64,000 bases of DNA from Stromatinia cepivora (Eukaryota; Ascomycota; Leotiomycetes; Helotiales; Sclerotiniaceae), in NCBI GenBank assembly GCA_014898415.1, contig RCTD01000017.1, positions 805,001 to 869,000 of the forward strand, in the 5' to 3' direction. Under the pieces are notes generated by a model. The model saw only the letters and a list, made by a program, of their open reading frames with translations. It was not told the origin of the DNA and did no database searches. A program made the translations under genes and the position numbers. Shown here one piece after another: positions 12,634-24,600 of this stretch (the stretch's first letter is position 1; every line of letters starts with the position of its first letter).

Positions 12634-13841
12634 TCACTCAATATATTTCCCATTCCCACTCCCCCCACTCAACCAACTAAAAGTTTTCTTCTTTCCCCCA
12701 GATCTCTTCTCGCTAGAATTAGGCGGATAATTCATATCTCCATTTGCATTTCCAGTTCCAGTTCCTCTAACTCCTCCATTCATATTACCTGCCATCATAC
12801 CATTCGCACCACTCATATCCATACTAGTAGTCCTACTACTTTGCGGTCGAACATTATTATGCGAAGTGACGGTATCGGATTTATGCAAATTATTCGGATT
12901 TTGAGCAGGGCCTGGAGCATACATATGAGGATCTGGACCATCTCGAAGTTGATGCGAGGAGCGGGAGGAATTGGGACCGTTGCTAAGTGGGGCGGGAGAT
13001 TTGAAGGGTTCAGAGGCGCCAAAGAGATCGCCGGATTTAATGAGTTCTTGCCAGGTATCGAAGGAGCGCTGGAAAGGATGTTAGTGGTTGGTTTTTGGAG
13101 TTTGCTTATCTGGAATATATGGCGCTGCGAAAAGGAGTATGGTGTCCGTACCTTGTAATCTTTCTCCGCGAGCTTGATTTCATATGCGCACTTATCAACC
13201 TCTTTTTGATACCAAGCATCCAATGCCATGATTATTGACTCGCTCAAAGCATTAACATTTTGAAATAGAGCTTTTGTGTCTAATGCAACGGAATGTAGCT
13301 TTCCATTAACCTCGGTGTAATCTGGATGACTGTCGAATGCTGGGAACTATTTTTCCAAGATATTAGCACCTGCGAATCGAGTGGAGATCCTTCACTCATC
13401 CCAAGCCGATTCCAACGAATCATCAACTATCCCAGCTCCTTCATCCCATCATCCAAAAAACAATCAGAGGCTTACCTCATTAATACTTTGTATCTGTTCC
13501 TCCGTACTAACAATCAACCCCTCAAAACTACTCTTAGTCTTCTGACTCCTCTGATCCAAATATTGTCTCTCATTCTCATAAATGGTTTTAATTTGTGCCC
13601 TCCTCTTATGCAAGGACTGAATTCTCTCAATCGCATCATGCAATTGAGATTTAGGAGATTCGCTGGGTTCAGGAATGGAATTGCTGTGCATCATTTTCTG
13701 ACTGGTCATTGGATCTTCGATACCATCGCTGGAAGAAGAGGAATGTGTTAGAGTTTGAGGTTTGGAAGGTAGAATTGGTTCTCGTGGAGAAGGATGTGTT
13801 GGAGGTATGGAGCCAGTGGTCGTGTATTTGTTGCGTGGCAT
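12634..13841 (-). CDS. coiled-coil protein of unknown function, three coding exons
   Basis: I do not recognise the family. Coding exons on the minus strand are 13841-13476, 13346-13152 and 13068-12634, with GTAAG...TAG and GTACGG...CAG introns, all phase 0, giving 331 residues. A fourth, leader intron (about 13976-13843, GTAAGT...CAG) ends one base before the ATG, which is why I start at MPRNKY rather than at an upstream Met whose codon lies inside that intron. Residues 1-62 are Ser/Pro-rich and disordered; 63-122 (SQLHDAIERIQSLHKRRAQI onward) are a long charged helix, probably coiled coil; 123-187 are a second helical stretch with WYQKEVDKCAYEIKLAEKDYK; the rest is Asn/Gly/Ser-rich with a basic KRSGGKKKTFSW near the end. 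The helical core recalls BAR/F-BAR-type or septum-associated proteins, but that is only an impression. Confidence 0.75.
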
Positions 13842-15516
13842 TCTGAATATGTGCCAATGCATACAGTAGAAATTCGTGATGTGTATGTGTATGTGAATGT
13901 GATGTGTGGTTTGAGGTTGAAAGTTGAAAGTATTTTGTGATAGATGAATGAATGAATTGAATAGAATAGAACTTACTATGGTGGGGATGGAGGGGATGCC
14001 ATTGTTATCGGACGATTTGATTGATTATCAACAAGTAAACAAAAGTAAACAAAAGTAATGGATGTGCAAGGGATGGGTTTCACTTTGTCAAACCAATTGA
14101 TTTGATGATGTTGAGAGAAGTGATAGGTAGATGCAGATGCGGAAGCAGAAGATTCGTATTTCGTATTTTGTTATGGAAATGGAAATGGAAAAACAAAAAC
14201 AAAAACGTTGGATGAAATAAATATGATAGAAAACAACTCGATGAAAAGCTTATTATTTACAGACCGACCAGCATAAAGAACTTCAGATCAAATAAATGTT
14301 TAACATGTGGCTGGGAAAGAGAATAAGAAAATAAACTGGGCTTTATCTTTTAGGCTTGGCTCCACTAATTTCCTCGATTCATCCATTGAATAGCCTATCA
14401 GTGCCCTATAAATTGTGAGGAAACCCAATCTAGAAATGCCTAATTCAGGAACAACGTTTCGGCTCATTCCCGAAGCACGGCGCGTTCCCCAACCTCCGCC
14501 TTTTTTGACACGATATCATACTGATTCATACATCATACCGTGTAGAGTGTTTTTTTAATAATCTTACGAATATCTTGTTAATTCGTGGCGTAGAAGAAAT
14601 TATCGGGTGAGAATTTTTATTATTATGATCGCTGGACCAGCCTTGTTATTTTATGTGTAGATAATAGGAGTCATCCCATCTCAGGTCGCTGGCTTCACGA
14701 TTGGGGATCTCCGAAGACCGTTAACTGAAGATGGTTTTACTTCATTAGCTTCGCTTTTCTGCTATTATAGCGATGTTAGAGCAGTTTGTCCGAAAGTATC
14801 ATTTAGATGGCCTCAATCTTTGAATCTATGAAGATATCCAAGACGAATCTAGCCTAGCAATACCTGTCAAGACGTAAGTACGTCGGGTGAGTATTTTCAA
14901 GGACTTTCAATCATTCAATTCCATGAGATGTTGAGGAAGCATTCATATTCAAACTTTGTTGGCTGCATGTCGGAGTTCGAATTTGGATTCTTCAACATCA
15001 ATACGAGCCAACTTCCCCACGTAAGCGCATTTCAATTGCATTTAAGAGGGCTTATGTTCGAGTTTTAGTGCCTAGAGATTTTGTGATTGCAATAGCGGGC
15101 TCGTATTATCCGTTCCCAATTTTGATATCTGATCTGAACACCGCAAGCCCAAGTGGTTTGCTTCTTCAAGTTCGAGTATTAAGTCTCTCTCATACAGGAA
15201 TGTGTTCTAGCCTAGGAGAGAATACCATCTATCTGCAGTAGGATTTTGCACTTCTCGAAAATCCCTCATAGAAACGCCCTAAAGCCATTTCAAAGTTCTT
15301 ACACAAACACACTTGATGCGAGCCATCCTTATTTCCCACTGTCCTCATCCTCCAGACCATCCTCAACAGTAGTATTCAATCTCCTCCTCAGTTTTCGAAA
15401 CCTAATCCCAAGGCAAGCATCATCCTCTCTACACCGTCTCAAAAACAATTCCGACCCTCTTCCTTCCACGCCTCTTCACCATAAACCTCCCCCCTATGTA
15501 CATCCCTCACTCTCCG

Positions 15517-15948
15517 TTAAATCACACGATCACCCCAATTTGAATCATCCTCATGCACCTTATGATCACGGCAATTACATTCTCCCATCATCAAGTACTC
15601 ACACGTAAGTTCTACATGTTGATCTGCGCAATCCTCATCCACATAATCACCATCGCCATCATATCTCGGTACTCTACGACACATGTTACGACAATTTTGG
15701 AGGAGCGTGCAAGATTCTAGAGGGAAGGTATTAAAACTATCGATAATGGGGAAATGGCACATCCATCTCATTCGAGGGTTTTTGACCCGATCGATTAGAG
15801 CTTCGACCTTTTTCGCTTCGGTGACTGCACTGTTCATTGTGGCTTGGGTTTGAATTGTGCCTGCTGCCTGGAGAATTGTTTCCAGCATATATAATCTTTT
15901 CTGGATCCTTGTTCCCGTGATTACCTTGTGGTTATGCTTACATGTCAT
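15517..15948 (-). CDS. possible small Cys-rich protein, doubtful
   Basis: Single open frame of 143 codons. The N-terminal half is a plausible helix (residues 18-55), the C-terminal half has about ten cysteines and many Asp/His (CRNMCRRVPRYDGDGDY, ECNCRDHKVHED), which could bind metal or form disulfides. There is no signal peptide. A plus-strand frame overlaps it and a GTAAGC lies just after the start codon, so the model may be wrong. I do not recognise it; it may be a relic or chance frame. Confidence 0.25.
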   Translation of the reverse strand: MTCKHNHKVITGTRIQKRLYMLETILQAAGTIQTQATMNSAVTEAKKVEALIDRVKNPRMRWMCHFPIIDSFNTFPLESCTLLQNCRNMCRRVPRYDGDGDYVDEDCADQHVELTCEYLMMGECNCRDHKVHEDDSNWGDRVI

Positions 15949-16218
15949 TAATAGGATATACTTGCTTGTATCATCTGAGCCTTGCTCGTAGAATGGAAAA
16001 GCTCATCATCGACGCTGAGAAATAAAAACGTAAGGGAAGCATTCAATTCCTATATATAGTTACATAGTTTCACGCATAGTACTAATTTAAGTGTTCGTAT
16101 TCTTTTAATTTTAACTATCGATCTTTGATAATATATTAAATCTCATGTTATTATATAATATATTAATATTAGATGTATTTATATTGTGAGATATACTACT
16201 CCGTAATCCTCAACTTTA

Positions 16219-16395
16219 CCTTTTTCTTTCTTTCTCCTTCTTCTTTCTTTTTCTTTCTTTCTCCTTCTTCTTTCTTTTTCTTCTTCTTTTTCTTCTTCTT
16301 TTTCTTCTTCTTTTTCTTCTTCTTTTTCTTCTTCTTTTTCTTCTTCTTTTTCTTCTTCTTTTTCTTCCTCCTTCTTCTTCCTCCTTCTTCCTCAT
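16219..16395. repeat. CTT-type microsatellite, (TTTTTCTTCTTC)n core
   Basis: Pure pyrimidine tract on the plus strand with a 12-bp higher-order unit in the middle. Open frames through it (poly-Phe, KRRRKRRR) are artefacts. Confidence 0.9.
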
Positions 16396-17262
16396 CTTAC
16401 TTTGAAGATCTTCAGTCAGCGTCTTGATTTTTGTCAATATGTTTTTTACTTTTAGTATAGCTATACATATTTCCTGAGATTTATTTCAGTCCCGAAGCTT
16501 CTCGTGGTATTTACCACCCCGCAACTTGATTGGAAGCTTTTGTAGTATCACTGAAACCAATGATGGCGAGCATAGGTATTCCCTATTTGGTGGCGTGAGC
16601 ATTTGGTTGATATAGTAAGCTGCCCGAGAATCAAATAGTCCGCCGTTTTGTAAAGCCCTGAAATGGATCGTGTATTCTTGAAACAGACACGAATAACTTT
16701 CTTGTATTAGGAGATGATTACCGTATTGACTGGGTAGTTAATGTATATCCCAAGCTACACGAAAGAAGTGGTCAAATAAGTCATTTCTGACTCTCGCTTA
16801 CTAGCAGAGTTGATCGAGTACATACAACCTGGAGCTGGGTTCCACGTATTATTAAGTGGTCACTCCAATCTGTGAAAAGAGTCACCCAAGTGGATAAGCG
16901 ATCAAAATGCAGACAATAGGGAACTATAAACGATCTATTGTCCGCGCATAGAGTACAAAGAAAAGAACAAAGAGGACACAACAGAAGAAGGAAATATGAA
17001 CAAAGACTGATCTCCAAAAAAGATCTGGATTGTTGGAATGTTTGCTGAACAATCACATTATTATCTTATCTATTAGGAGCACAAAAGACACATGGTTCAG
17101 TATTTATTCATTCACTTACATTCACAATTATTTTACATATAAAACATTTATTTAGAATATCAATTCAAAATTTAAATTACAAAACTCCTAATTCCCGTGA
17201 CCATTTAGCATTGCGCGACTTGATCAGTACCAGCCTGCATCATAGTTCTCAGAATTTTCACA

Positions 17263-18201
17263 TCAGTTTCTGTCTTGAGAGGCTGAGTTGGGAGTGTTGG
17301 GAGTACCAGAAATGCTGAAGGTGTTGGGAAGATATCTTCCGTTAGGAAAACAAACCCTACCATCTGGAAGTAGAACGCTACCTGAAGGAATTGCCGGTGG
17401 TGGTAAATGGAATCCACCGTCAGGAAGTTGAAAGCTACCTTGCGGCATTGTGGGAGCAATGTTGGGGGTTCTTGGTACCATGAGAGCCACAGGAGCTCTT
17501 GGTGCCATAGGAGGTCTTGGTGGCAGAGGATTTCCTGGTGCCATTGGTACTACTTCTCCATTAGGCAAATGAGCTGTACCATCGCTAAATCGAACATTAG
17601 CTCGAGGAATTGGGTGACCAATATTGGAAGTTCCGGGGAACATTCTTCCATTGGGTAAACGAACTCTACCATCCGGAAGGTAGATGAATGGAGGAGCTTG
17701 GTGGGGAGAGTTTGTGAGAAGTAGTCTTCCGTCGGGAAAAAGGACACTACGGTCGGGAAGTAAGAAACTGCCTTCAGGGAGTCGGATGTTGCCTGACGGA
17801 AGTCGGATGCTGCCTTCTGGAAGTCGCAATCTTTGATTTGGTTGCGCTTGCTCTTGCAATTGCTGTTGCTGTTGCTGTTGCACTTTCACTTGCCCCTGAT
17901 CCTGCTCAGGACCATGAACAAAACCCAACAAAGCTTGCAACGCCCGTTGTGCTTCCATATCTCCGCCTACCGGAAATCTTTCATCCGCCATGTGGCTAAC
18001 TTGGGAATTGCGTACTCTCTGGGGCCAAGGATCCCGATCGTGAAGATCGCCGCCGGGAAGATGTCGTACTTGTTCCATAAAGAATTGATCAATGATCGTC
18101 TGCCACATGGCCGCAGACATTGGTGGTGCATGTGGAGCGCAGATGTTGTCAAGGAAACGAAGCTCGGAGGCTGTAAACCAGGGTTGTGATATTTGAGACA
18201 T
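17263..18201 (-). CDS. HLPGG/DPWP-domain protein with LPDG heptad repeats
   Basis: Unrecognised protein of 312 residues, no intron needed. Residues 8-62 are a domain shared with the genes at 18795-19193 and 37489-38115: an aromatic-Ser/Thr-x-Ser/Ala-Glu start (FTASE), a helix ending in IC-x-x-H, W33-x-x-II, then HLPGGD and DPWPQR with DPWP at 57-60. A Gln run occupies 108-114. From 126 to 162 come six consecutive seven-residue units of the form S-I-R-L-P-E/D-G, and pairs of the same unit recur at 174-186, 202-214, 256-267 and 275-288, separated by Pro-rich linkers. The regular hydrophobic-x-L-P-D/N-G spacing suggests a short beta-turn repeat. It is transcribed divergently from its paralogue 594 bp away. 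The domain's spacing of helices recalls a Myb/homeodomain-like fold, which is inference only. Confidence 0.75.
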   Translation of the reverse strand: MSQISQPWFTASELRFLDNICAPHAPPMSAAMWQTIIDQFFMEQVRHLPGGDLHDRDPWPQRVRNSQVSHMADERFPVGGDMEAQRALQALLGFVHGPEQDQGQVKVQQQQQQQLQEQAQPNQRLRLPEGSIRLPSGNIRLPEGSFLLPDRSVLFPDGRLLLTNSPHQAPPFIYLPDGRVRLPNGRMFPGTSNIGHPIPRANVRFSDGTAHLPNGEVVPMAPGNPLPPRPPMAPRAPVALMVPRTPNIAPTMPQGSFQLPDGGFHLPPPAIPSGSVLLPDGRVCFPNGRYLPNTFSISGTPNTPNSASQDRN

Positions 18202-18794
18202 GGTAATTGTTGGAGTACGGTGTACAGGAGGTTCTGAAAACTGTAGTGAGAAGATTCGTTTGAGTATGTAGTTTGATGTGATGTCTTGACGACTGTAGAG
18301 TCTCTCCTAATTATATGCAAGGAACGTATATTGTTCGGTCATTGTTCCCGGAAAAGATTTGGTTCACTCATTTCGCTGGATATCTAAGACTGGTTGGATT
18401 GAAACTAATTGACATAACAATAAGTTATTCTAAGTTTGAACTCAGAGGGACAGGCTCTAGCATTGTTCTTGAGTCATTCTGATGCTGAACATCACCATTA
18501 TGCAAGCCATCGCGCTCTCCTGAATTAAGCGAGTCAACAGCACAAATGAGACTATCTACCGGAAAGACCGACAGAACAATGACGAAACAGTCCATTCTGA
18601 TGAAATAAAAGGCTCATGTACAAACGTGCGATTTCACAGCTACCGATCTGCAACTATCATTGACTCACACTTCAAGGATCTGTACCACAGGATCGCGGAG
18701 AATGGAGTCGGCAGACTTGATATTCCCCACATTTAACCTTCACGTTAGGGTCCACATTAACACTACCCCCTCATATCCCACCCCATCATCAACC
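18202..18794. other. shared intergenic region of the divergent paralogue pair
   Basis: 593 bp between the two start codons. It must hold both promoters; I see no clear TATA element or other named site. A longer plus-strand frame from 18660 runs into the paralogue but its upstream 45 codons show no conservation with the family. Confidence 0.5.
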
Positions 18795-19193
18795 ATGGCA
18801 CCGCCATTCAGCCCCGCAGAAAAATCCTACATCCTCGGTCTCTGCACCCAACACAACATCCGCACCGGACGTCTCACCCCACGAGGGACTTGGACCCAAA
18901 TAATCAACGCCATAGAAACCGAAACCCAGCAACATCTACCCGGCGGCCAATACTTCGAAACCGATCCCTGGCCTCCAAGACGCTATCGACCCCAAATGAT
19001 CTCTACATTAGCGTTGCGATGGATGCGAGAAGAAGAAGCAAGAGCGCCACGGGCCCAGAAGTTAGCAGAGTTACAGGCGTATAGGGCGGCGGGTGGAAAA
19101 ACTTTGACGGAGATTATTGAGGAGCATATTGCGTCTGGAGAGTGTGTTAGGACGGATTTTGGTTTTGGTGCTGGGCGACCTGGGTGGGTATGA
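18795..19193 (+). CDS. small HLPGG/DPWP-domain protein
   Basis: 132 residues, single exon. The start is ATG in a good context (AACCATGGC) and places the domain at the N-terminus exactly as in the two paralogues; upstream Met codons at 18660 and 18702 are ignored for that reason. Residues 5-64 carry the shared domain: FSPAEK, helix ending LCTQH, W33-TQII, HLPGGQ, DPWPPRR with DPWP at 57-60. The rest (65-132) is a charged helix and a Gly-rich end, without the repeats seen in the other two. No signal peptide or membrane segment. It may be the minimal form of the family. Function unknown; a small nucleic-acid-binding or adaptor role is a guess. Confidence 0.75.
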   Translation: MAPPFSPAEKSYILGLCTQHNIRTGRLTPRGTWTQIINAIETETQQHLPGGQYFETDPWPPRRYRPQMISTLALRWMREEEARAPRAQKLAELQAYRAAGGKTLTEIIEEHIASGECVRTDFGFGAGRPGWV

Positions 19194-20299
19194 GCATGTA
19201 GAGAGTTATGAGTTATGCGTTCTTAAGTTAGTCGTTTCGTTTGGATTGATGGATTCAGTTTTAGACTAGATCTACTTGTAGTGCTACGAGAAACGACTTT
19301 TAGATAGACTCAGATTGTAATACAATGCATTTCCTTTTTTAGAAAACAATTTATAAACGTAGTGAGAAAAATACAAAAGTGATGACTCATGATGATAGAT
19401 AAATAGAGACAGTATATGATGAATGAGAGAGTATATAATGAATTGAAATAGAAGATAGTTTAGATAATGAATAAAATAGTGGACAACGTCAAATTAGGTG
19501 GAAGTATAGGGTTTTTAAAAGATACTTTTTATATTCACTTAAACATATATTCTGGAATTAGACGATAATCTCAAAGTAGTATCTAATAATTGCTTATATA
19601 TATTGTATTACTATCTGACTATAGAAACGTCTCACTTGATTTTAAACCATCAACTTATCATTTTCCAATAAGTGAATCTATGTACAAATCACAGAGGTAA
19701 TTGAAGTCAGCCACCATGAGTTTCTGAGGCGATAGAGCCATCTGCTCATCCAATCTTACAGGTGAACTTATTCATAATTTACTCATGCGCTTCGCATCTG
19801 TGATAATTGGATACGGTCATACACTCGCGGTACGGCCGGTCTACGGTAATTTTCCAACAAAAGAATAATGATCAAGTTCGTTTACTGGCGTATGCAAGTA
19901 AATAAACCCATTGAAAACTTAGTCACGGTTCATTAGAGACAATCAGATACGTTCATGGACTCGTAATGCGGCAGGGTTGAGATAAAGTTTCGACAAAACG
20001 GTACTTGTCAAGGTCATCCATTCACGTATTGAAGGAAGTGAATTCATTTACGGATATTCGGAACCACGTGAATCACCTCATGTACTATCAATACGGTAGG
20101 ATTTGGTGAATGCGAATGCGGGGTAGATTGGAGTTGGAATCCAGATCTCTCTATTCAAGAGCCCGACCTGTTCTCTCCCACCATTTTATTTCTTTGCTAT
20201 TACAAGACATTCCGTCCACACCATCCCGCCGTCACCGGTATTTATCGCTCTATATTTCCATTCATAACCTTCTAAGACTACATCGAATACTCCTTCATC
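19194..20299. other. intergenic, no gene seen
   Basis: AT-rich in 19300-19660. 19780-20100 is more GC-balanced and holds a CACGTG palindrome near 20066, the core bound by bHLH factors, roughly 230 bp before the next start codon. No other structure noted. Confidence 0.5.
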
Positions 20300-21647
20300 A
20301 TGGGAAAAAGACCTTCACGCGTTACGCGTCTTCCTGAAAGATACCGCCATGGTATTGATGGACCTGATTCATCTACATCGACACCTGCTGCACCAACCAT
20401 CCCTTCTCCTACTGTACCTGCTCCCAGCTCATTTACCAACCGTTTAATTGTCGGTCCACTTCACCATAGCACCCCCTCGCCCAGTACCACTACCTCTTCT
20501 TCACCTAACGTTACGCCAACAACTCCTACTCCGTCCACCAGAAGAGGCGGTAAAACCTGGAGAAAAAAAGTCAGGGCAACGTTAAAGCAAGTAGACGAAG
20601 CAGTACAGAACCGATCTCCCGTCCAAGCAGCAAATCAACCTCGCATGCAAGTAGCCCGTCCTCCTCCTCGTCAACCAGATCCGCAACCAGTCTACACGGC
20701 TGAGGATGAATACGACATCACATCCCCAGGCTTTGGAATGAACTATACACCAGAGTGGGATGACATGGGCATCGAAATTGATGATGAGTCGCAACCGAGA
20801 TGGTTCCCTGGTGTAAGTTTTTAACCTAAACATCTATCAATTCCGTGCTAACTATGCAATCTAGGGTGTTATTTCCCCACCAACCTACGAAGACCTCACC
20901 GATGCTTGCAAGTTGATGATGGTTCATGAGCTCACCAAGCGGATGACTTTCAAGTCGATGGTCTCCTGGATGCAGCTTAGTGATACACAGCTGATCGACT
21001 TTGTCCAAATCTATGAGATCCAATCTCAACGGAATGTCGAGGAAGAGAGGCTGACATTGATCGCGATGAGTCGTTTGAGTGCGATTAGGAAGGAGCGAGA
21101 AGTGACTACTCAGGATTGGGACAGCGTATTGGAGGAGGAGGTAGACTCCAAGCTTGGAACGTCATTGATTGACAGCCCAATTCCTTTGCAGGAGATTGAT
21201 CGAACTATTAGATTTATTCGTTCTTTCCATGTTCAGGAGCAGCTACCTGGCGGTCTTCAAATCGACAACATTGAGGGCCCTACGTTTATTCCTCCGGAAG
21301 ATTTCCCACCATTTCTTGCCATTCAAGAAGTCACCGAGGCAATGAGTCGCTACACCAAGCTTGGGGTTGAATGCGAATGGGAAACCGATCATGAAATAGG
21401 CTTGCGTCAGTATATTGAGCATGGGACCGAACTTGCAGGAGGTGTCGATGGAATTGTGCTTTCTGATGGTGAGGGAGGCGAGGAGGCTGAAGAGCCAGCT
21501 CGGCGCACAGTCGGCCGTCCCAAGAAGCGAGGCCGTCAATTCGCCAATAAGCCAGTACGAAACAAGGCCGATCTTTTGAAGTTGAAATTACCATCAAAGC
21601 TTCAGCAAATGAAGAGTATTGAGGACGAGGACGAGGTTGAGGTTTGA
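20300..21647 (+). CDS. AT-hook-containing protein, two exons
   Basis: Unrecognised 431-residue protein. Exons 20300-20812 and 20865-21647 are joined by a 52-bp intron with GTAAGT, a GCTAAC branch site and CTAG; phase 0. The start is MGKRPSRVTRLPERYR, a basic N-terminus. Residues 20-80 are Ser/Thr/Pro-rich and disordered, followed by a basic RRGGKTWRKKVR. Exon 2 encodes a mainly helical region with LMMVHELTKRM and QLIDFVQIYEIQSQR. The C-terminus has an AT-hook core, GRPKKRGR, at 388-395 and an acidic tail. AT-hooks bind the minor groove of AT-rich DNA, so a nuclear, chromatin-linked role is likely. It contains EQLPGG near 297-302, an echo of the HLPGG motif of its neighbours, but the rest of that domain is not seen. 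Confidence 0.8.
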
Positions 21648-24600
21648 GCAAGACTGGAGACAAGGGAATGGGAAAGGGTCGAAAAATTTAGAGTTTCATT
21701 CATTGTTTCTATATTAGCATTTCATTTTAGCAGGTGACTGGGCACCTAGCATGATCATGTTACTAGGGTTTCATAATAAAAAATCGATGAGCTTTTCAAC
21801 TTGTTAGACTAATCTTTATGAAATGTGACTTATGACTTTTCGATAATCGTCTAGATAGATAGTCTTTTGATAACTTCTTCATAGCACTTGCAGATATCAC
21901 ATCTTATGTTATGAACATATAAGTATCAATAGTAATAAAGAAGAACTTTTCAAGGACATATTCCATCTTAGGAGGATACACATTTCAAGAACTGCCAAGA
22001 AAAAGAATAGTCATTTGTACCCATGGCAGGATCTATGAAAACGATGGCGCGATTCTTTAAAACATCTGGCTTTAGGTAGGGGATTCCAATTCTTCAAGCC
22101 TCGCCAGGCATTAGAACAAGTATTTAAGTCTAGCATCGTTTGGCAGGTGGCACCATTGATATGAAGTTCGCATCGAACTCTTCAGAAACCTACAGCAAAT
22201 TCGAGTTGATCAAACCAGCGTAGTCAATGGTATTTTCTTTATTTTAATTAGACTCCTACTCCACCGATGCAAATAACAAACCCCATACCGTAATGATATC
22301 CAATATTCCGACAATATTCAAGACTAATAGGAATATACTGAAACATTGGAGTTCGATTTGGAATGTTTTATTTAACTGTAGAACGGACCAGAAATACTGA
22401 ATTCTAGGCCTAAATGTATTTGGTATGCTCGGAGCTAGTTGGGATTAGCTAATTTATTCTAATTCCAGTACTTTCAGTATTTTCCTGATGGTATTCAATA
22501 TTATCAAAATACCGAATATTTTTGGTAATAAGTATCGGTGGTTTTTATACATACTGTCTTGATTGTAAGAACATCGACAGCAGCTTGATTTAACGCCGTG
22601 TTTGTTGACTACACTGATTCAGGCGCATCGTTGGCTTTGAAGAGACTCACTGAATCGAAGCTTTCAACACTAGCATTACCTGGCACCCACCTCTTGCCCA
22701 TCGCCAGAGGGATGTGGTATCGGCAAGGTTGACAATACAGCAAAGTCAGACGTTCTCTAATAATTTGGGTAGAAAGCAAGAAGGCAGAACGGGAGCTTTC
22801 ATCAAAAAGCAGGACGCTCAACTCGACATGCTAGAGCCCGAGAAATCTCTAATTTGAACATTTAGGTATGTCGGAGCCTGTAGAGCCTTACACGAATTTT
22901 ATTAGTCCGACATTAATGGTAGCATCATTGGCTGAGTAGTTTGTAACAGAAATTCCTCTCACAAGCTTTCTATTTTCCGCACAACCATGATTGCATTTCA
23001 ACACATACAAGTGATCTCGAACAGTTTTGGGGGGTGTGAAGAGAGACAGGACTGGAAAGATAGAAACAAAGCTGCGGTATCCAGAGTCATGAGTTTACCG
23101 GTGAAGAGATACTTGTCTTGAGTTTTTAAACTAAGTAATAATTACATCATGTACTCAATTGGGTGGATGGGTTTGTCGCAAACATATTTAATTCCATGTC
23201 AGGAAAATATTGCGCCACCGCAGTGCTAACAAACAAATTATCAACAGTGGCACATAAAAAATATTAACACAAATCACGATTCTCAGTCAGCTAAAAATGT
23301 AAAAAAAAAAAAACGTTTTCACTTGAGGGAGTAGTGCCGAAACAACTACTCGATACTTAACGCCGCTGGTGTTTTGGATATATTAGCCAGCGACCACCCC
23401 AGCCTAACGGCATACCTGGCTCAAGGCCTGATTTAACCATTACAGTTGATCAGGAAAGTCCATGGATGAACTTTTTACCCAGGGTGAATCTGCTTAAAGC
23501 ATGGTACGACTCATTGTTCCCGCGCTGCTAGCAACGCTATAGGTGTCTATTATTCTACGTTCTGTGCGAGCTTCAATGGAGTGAAAGGCGGGAGACCCAC
23601 GCACCAATCACTCCTCCACTCTGCAGTTTGCACTGGTACAGATACAAGCCACAAGACAGGATCAACGTAATATGAATAATGATCGATGAAGACTGCCTCT
23701 TCAACCGGGTAACGCATCCTTGCGCAACTTGGGGTGTTTTCAGGCACCCCCGGGGTGATTTCGGTTTCCAAGATGTTTAAGTATTACCCATCACACCAGC
23801 CATTGCTAATCATTTTTTGAGGATGAGAAGCGGGTGCTCTACCATTGAGCCAGCAGCCTGCGGATGTTCGATATCTTACGCGTGTCTATTTAATAATATA
23901 TCCATCAAATATGTTTGCCGAAAAAAGTGAATTAATCTGTCAGGTGGTGATATAAATGATAAACCCGAGCAAGTGCTACAGAGATATGATAGAAACAGCT
24001 AATGGCAGCAGTATCAAAGTTTGAATAATGGCGAAAATGTATAACTCAAATACTCAGAATCATCAGAGCAATTGACGTGACGCTTTATCACCTTTTGGTT
24101 GCATCACAGAAACATGCGCAAATCATGCTGAGAGAACCAACACAACATACATTGCACTTAAATGGTAAAAATATGAAGAGGCCGAAGCAAAGATATTAAG
24201 TCATTACGAGCATAAACAATGACAATCGTTGAGACAAATCAAGCCAAGCACCGTTACCATCGAGTTTACAACAGAAATCCCAACAATGTATAAGAAATGC
24301 AACACATTGGATTATAATCCGCCTTTACTGATTGCTTCTGAAGTTGAATTCACTCCTGAATCCACTCTACGTCGCCCCTCTTACCTACAAAAGAGTCGAC
24401 CCTCTGAGCAGTCCAAGCAACCAACAAAGTAAAAATCTTGCTGGCTTCTTGAAAAGAGAAATTGCGTGCCGAGTTTTCCAGGTCTTTTCCTTATCCTATG
24501 GTGTATATATAAAGGATTCTAGGCGAGGTCTCTAACTTACTGCCAGAAGTTTCTACACGACCCCACTATCACCCGATATCGATCACCTTCTGGTTGCCGT

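Larger units (their letters stand above)
13977..17262. other. 3.3-kb interval with no firm gene
   Basis: 13977-14250 is the leader side of the coiled-coil gene. 14250-15240 shows no feature. One weak minus-strand frame lies at 15517-15948 (listed separately) and overlaps an equally weak plus-strand frame at 15246-15608. 16080-16200 is AT-rich. 16219-16395 is a CTT-type microsatellite. 16440-17262 has no supported gene; a 91-codon minus frame at 16781-17056 is cysteine- and leucine-rich but has no partner exon or motif. Confidence 0.5.

Noticed and set aside
15246..15608. 120-codon plus-strand frame
   Set aside because: Low-complexity Ser/Pro/His, overlaps a minus-strand frame, no motif; the GTAAGT at its end has no matching downstream exon I could support.
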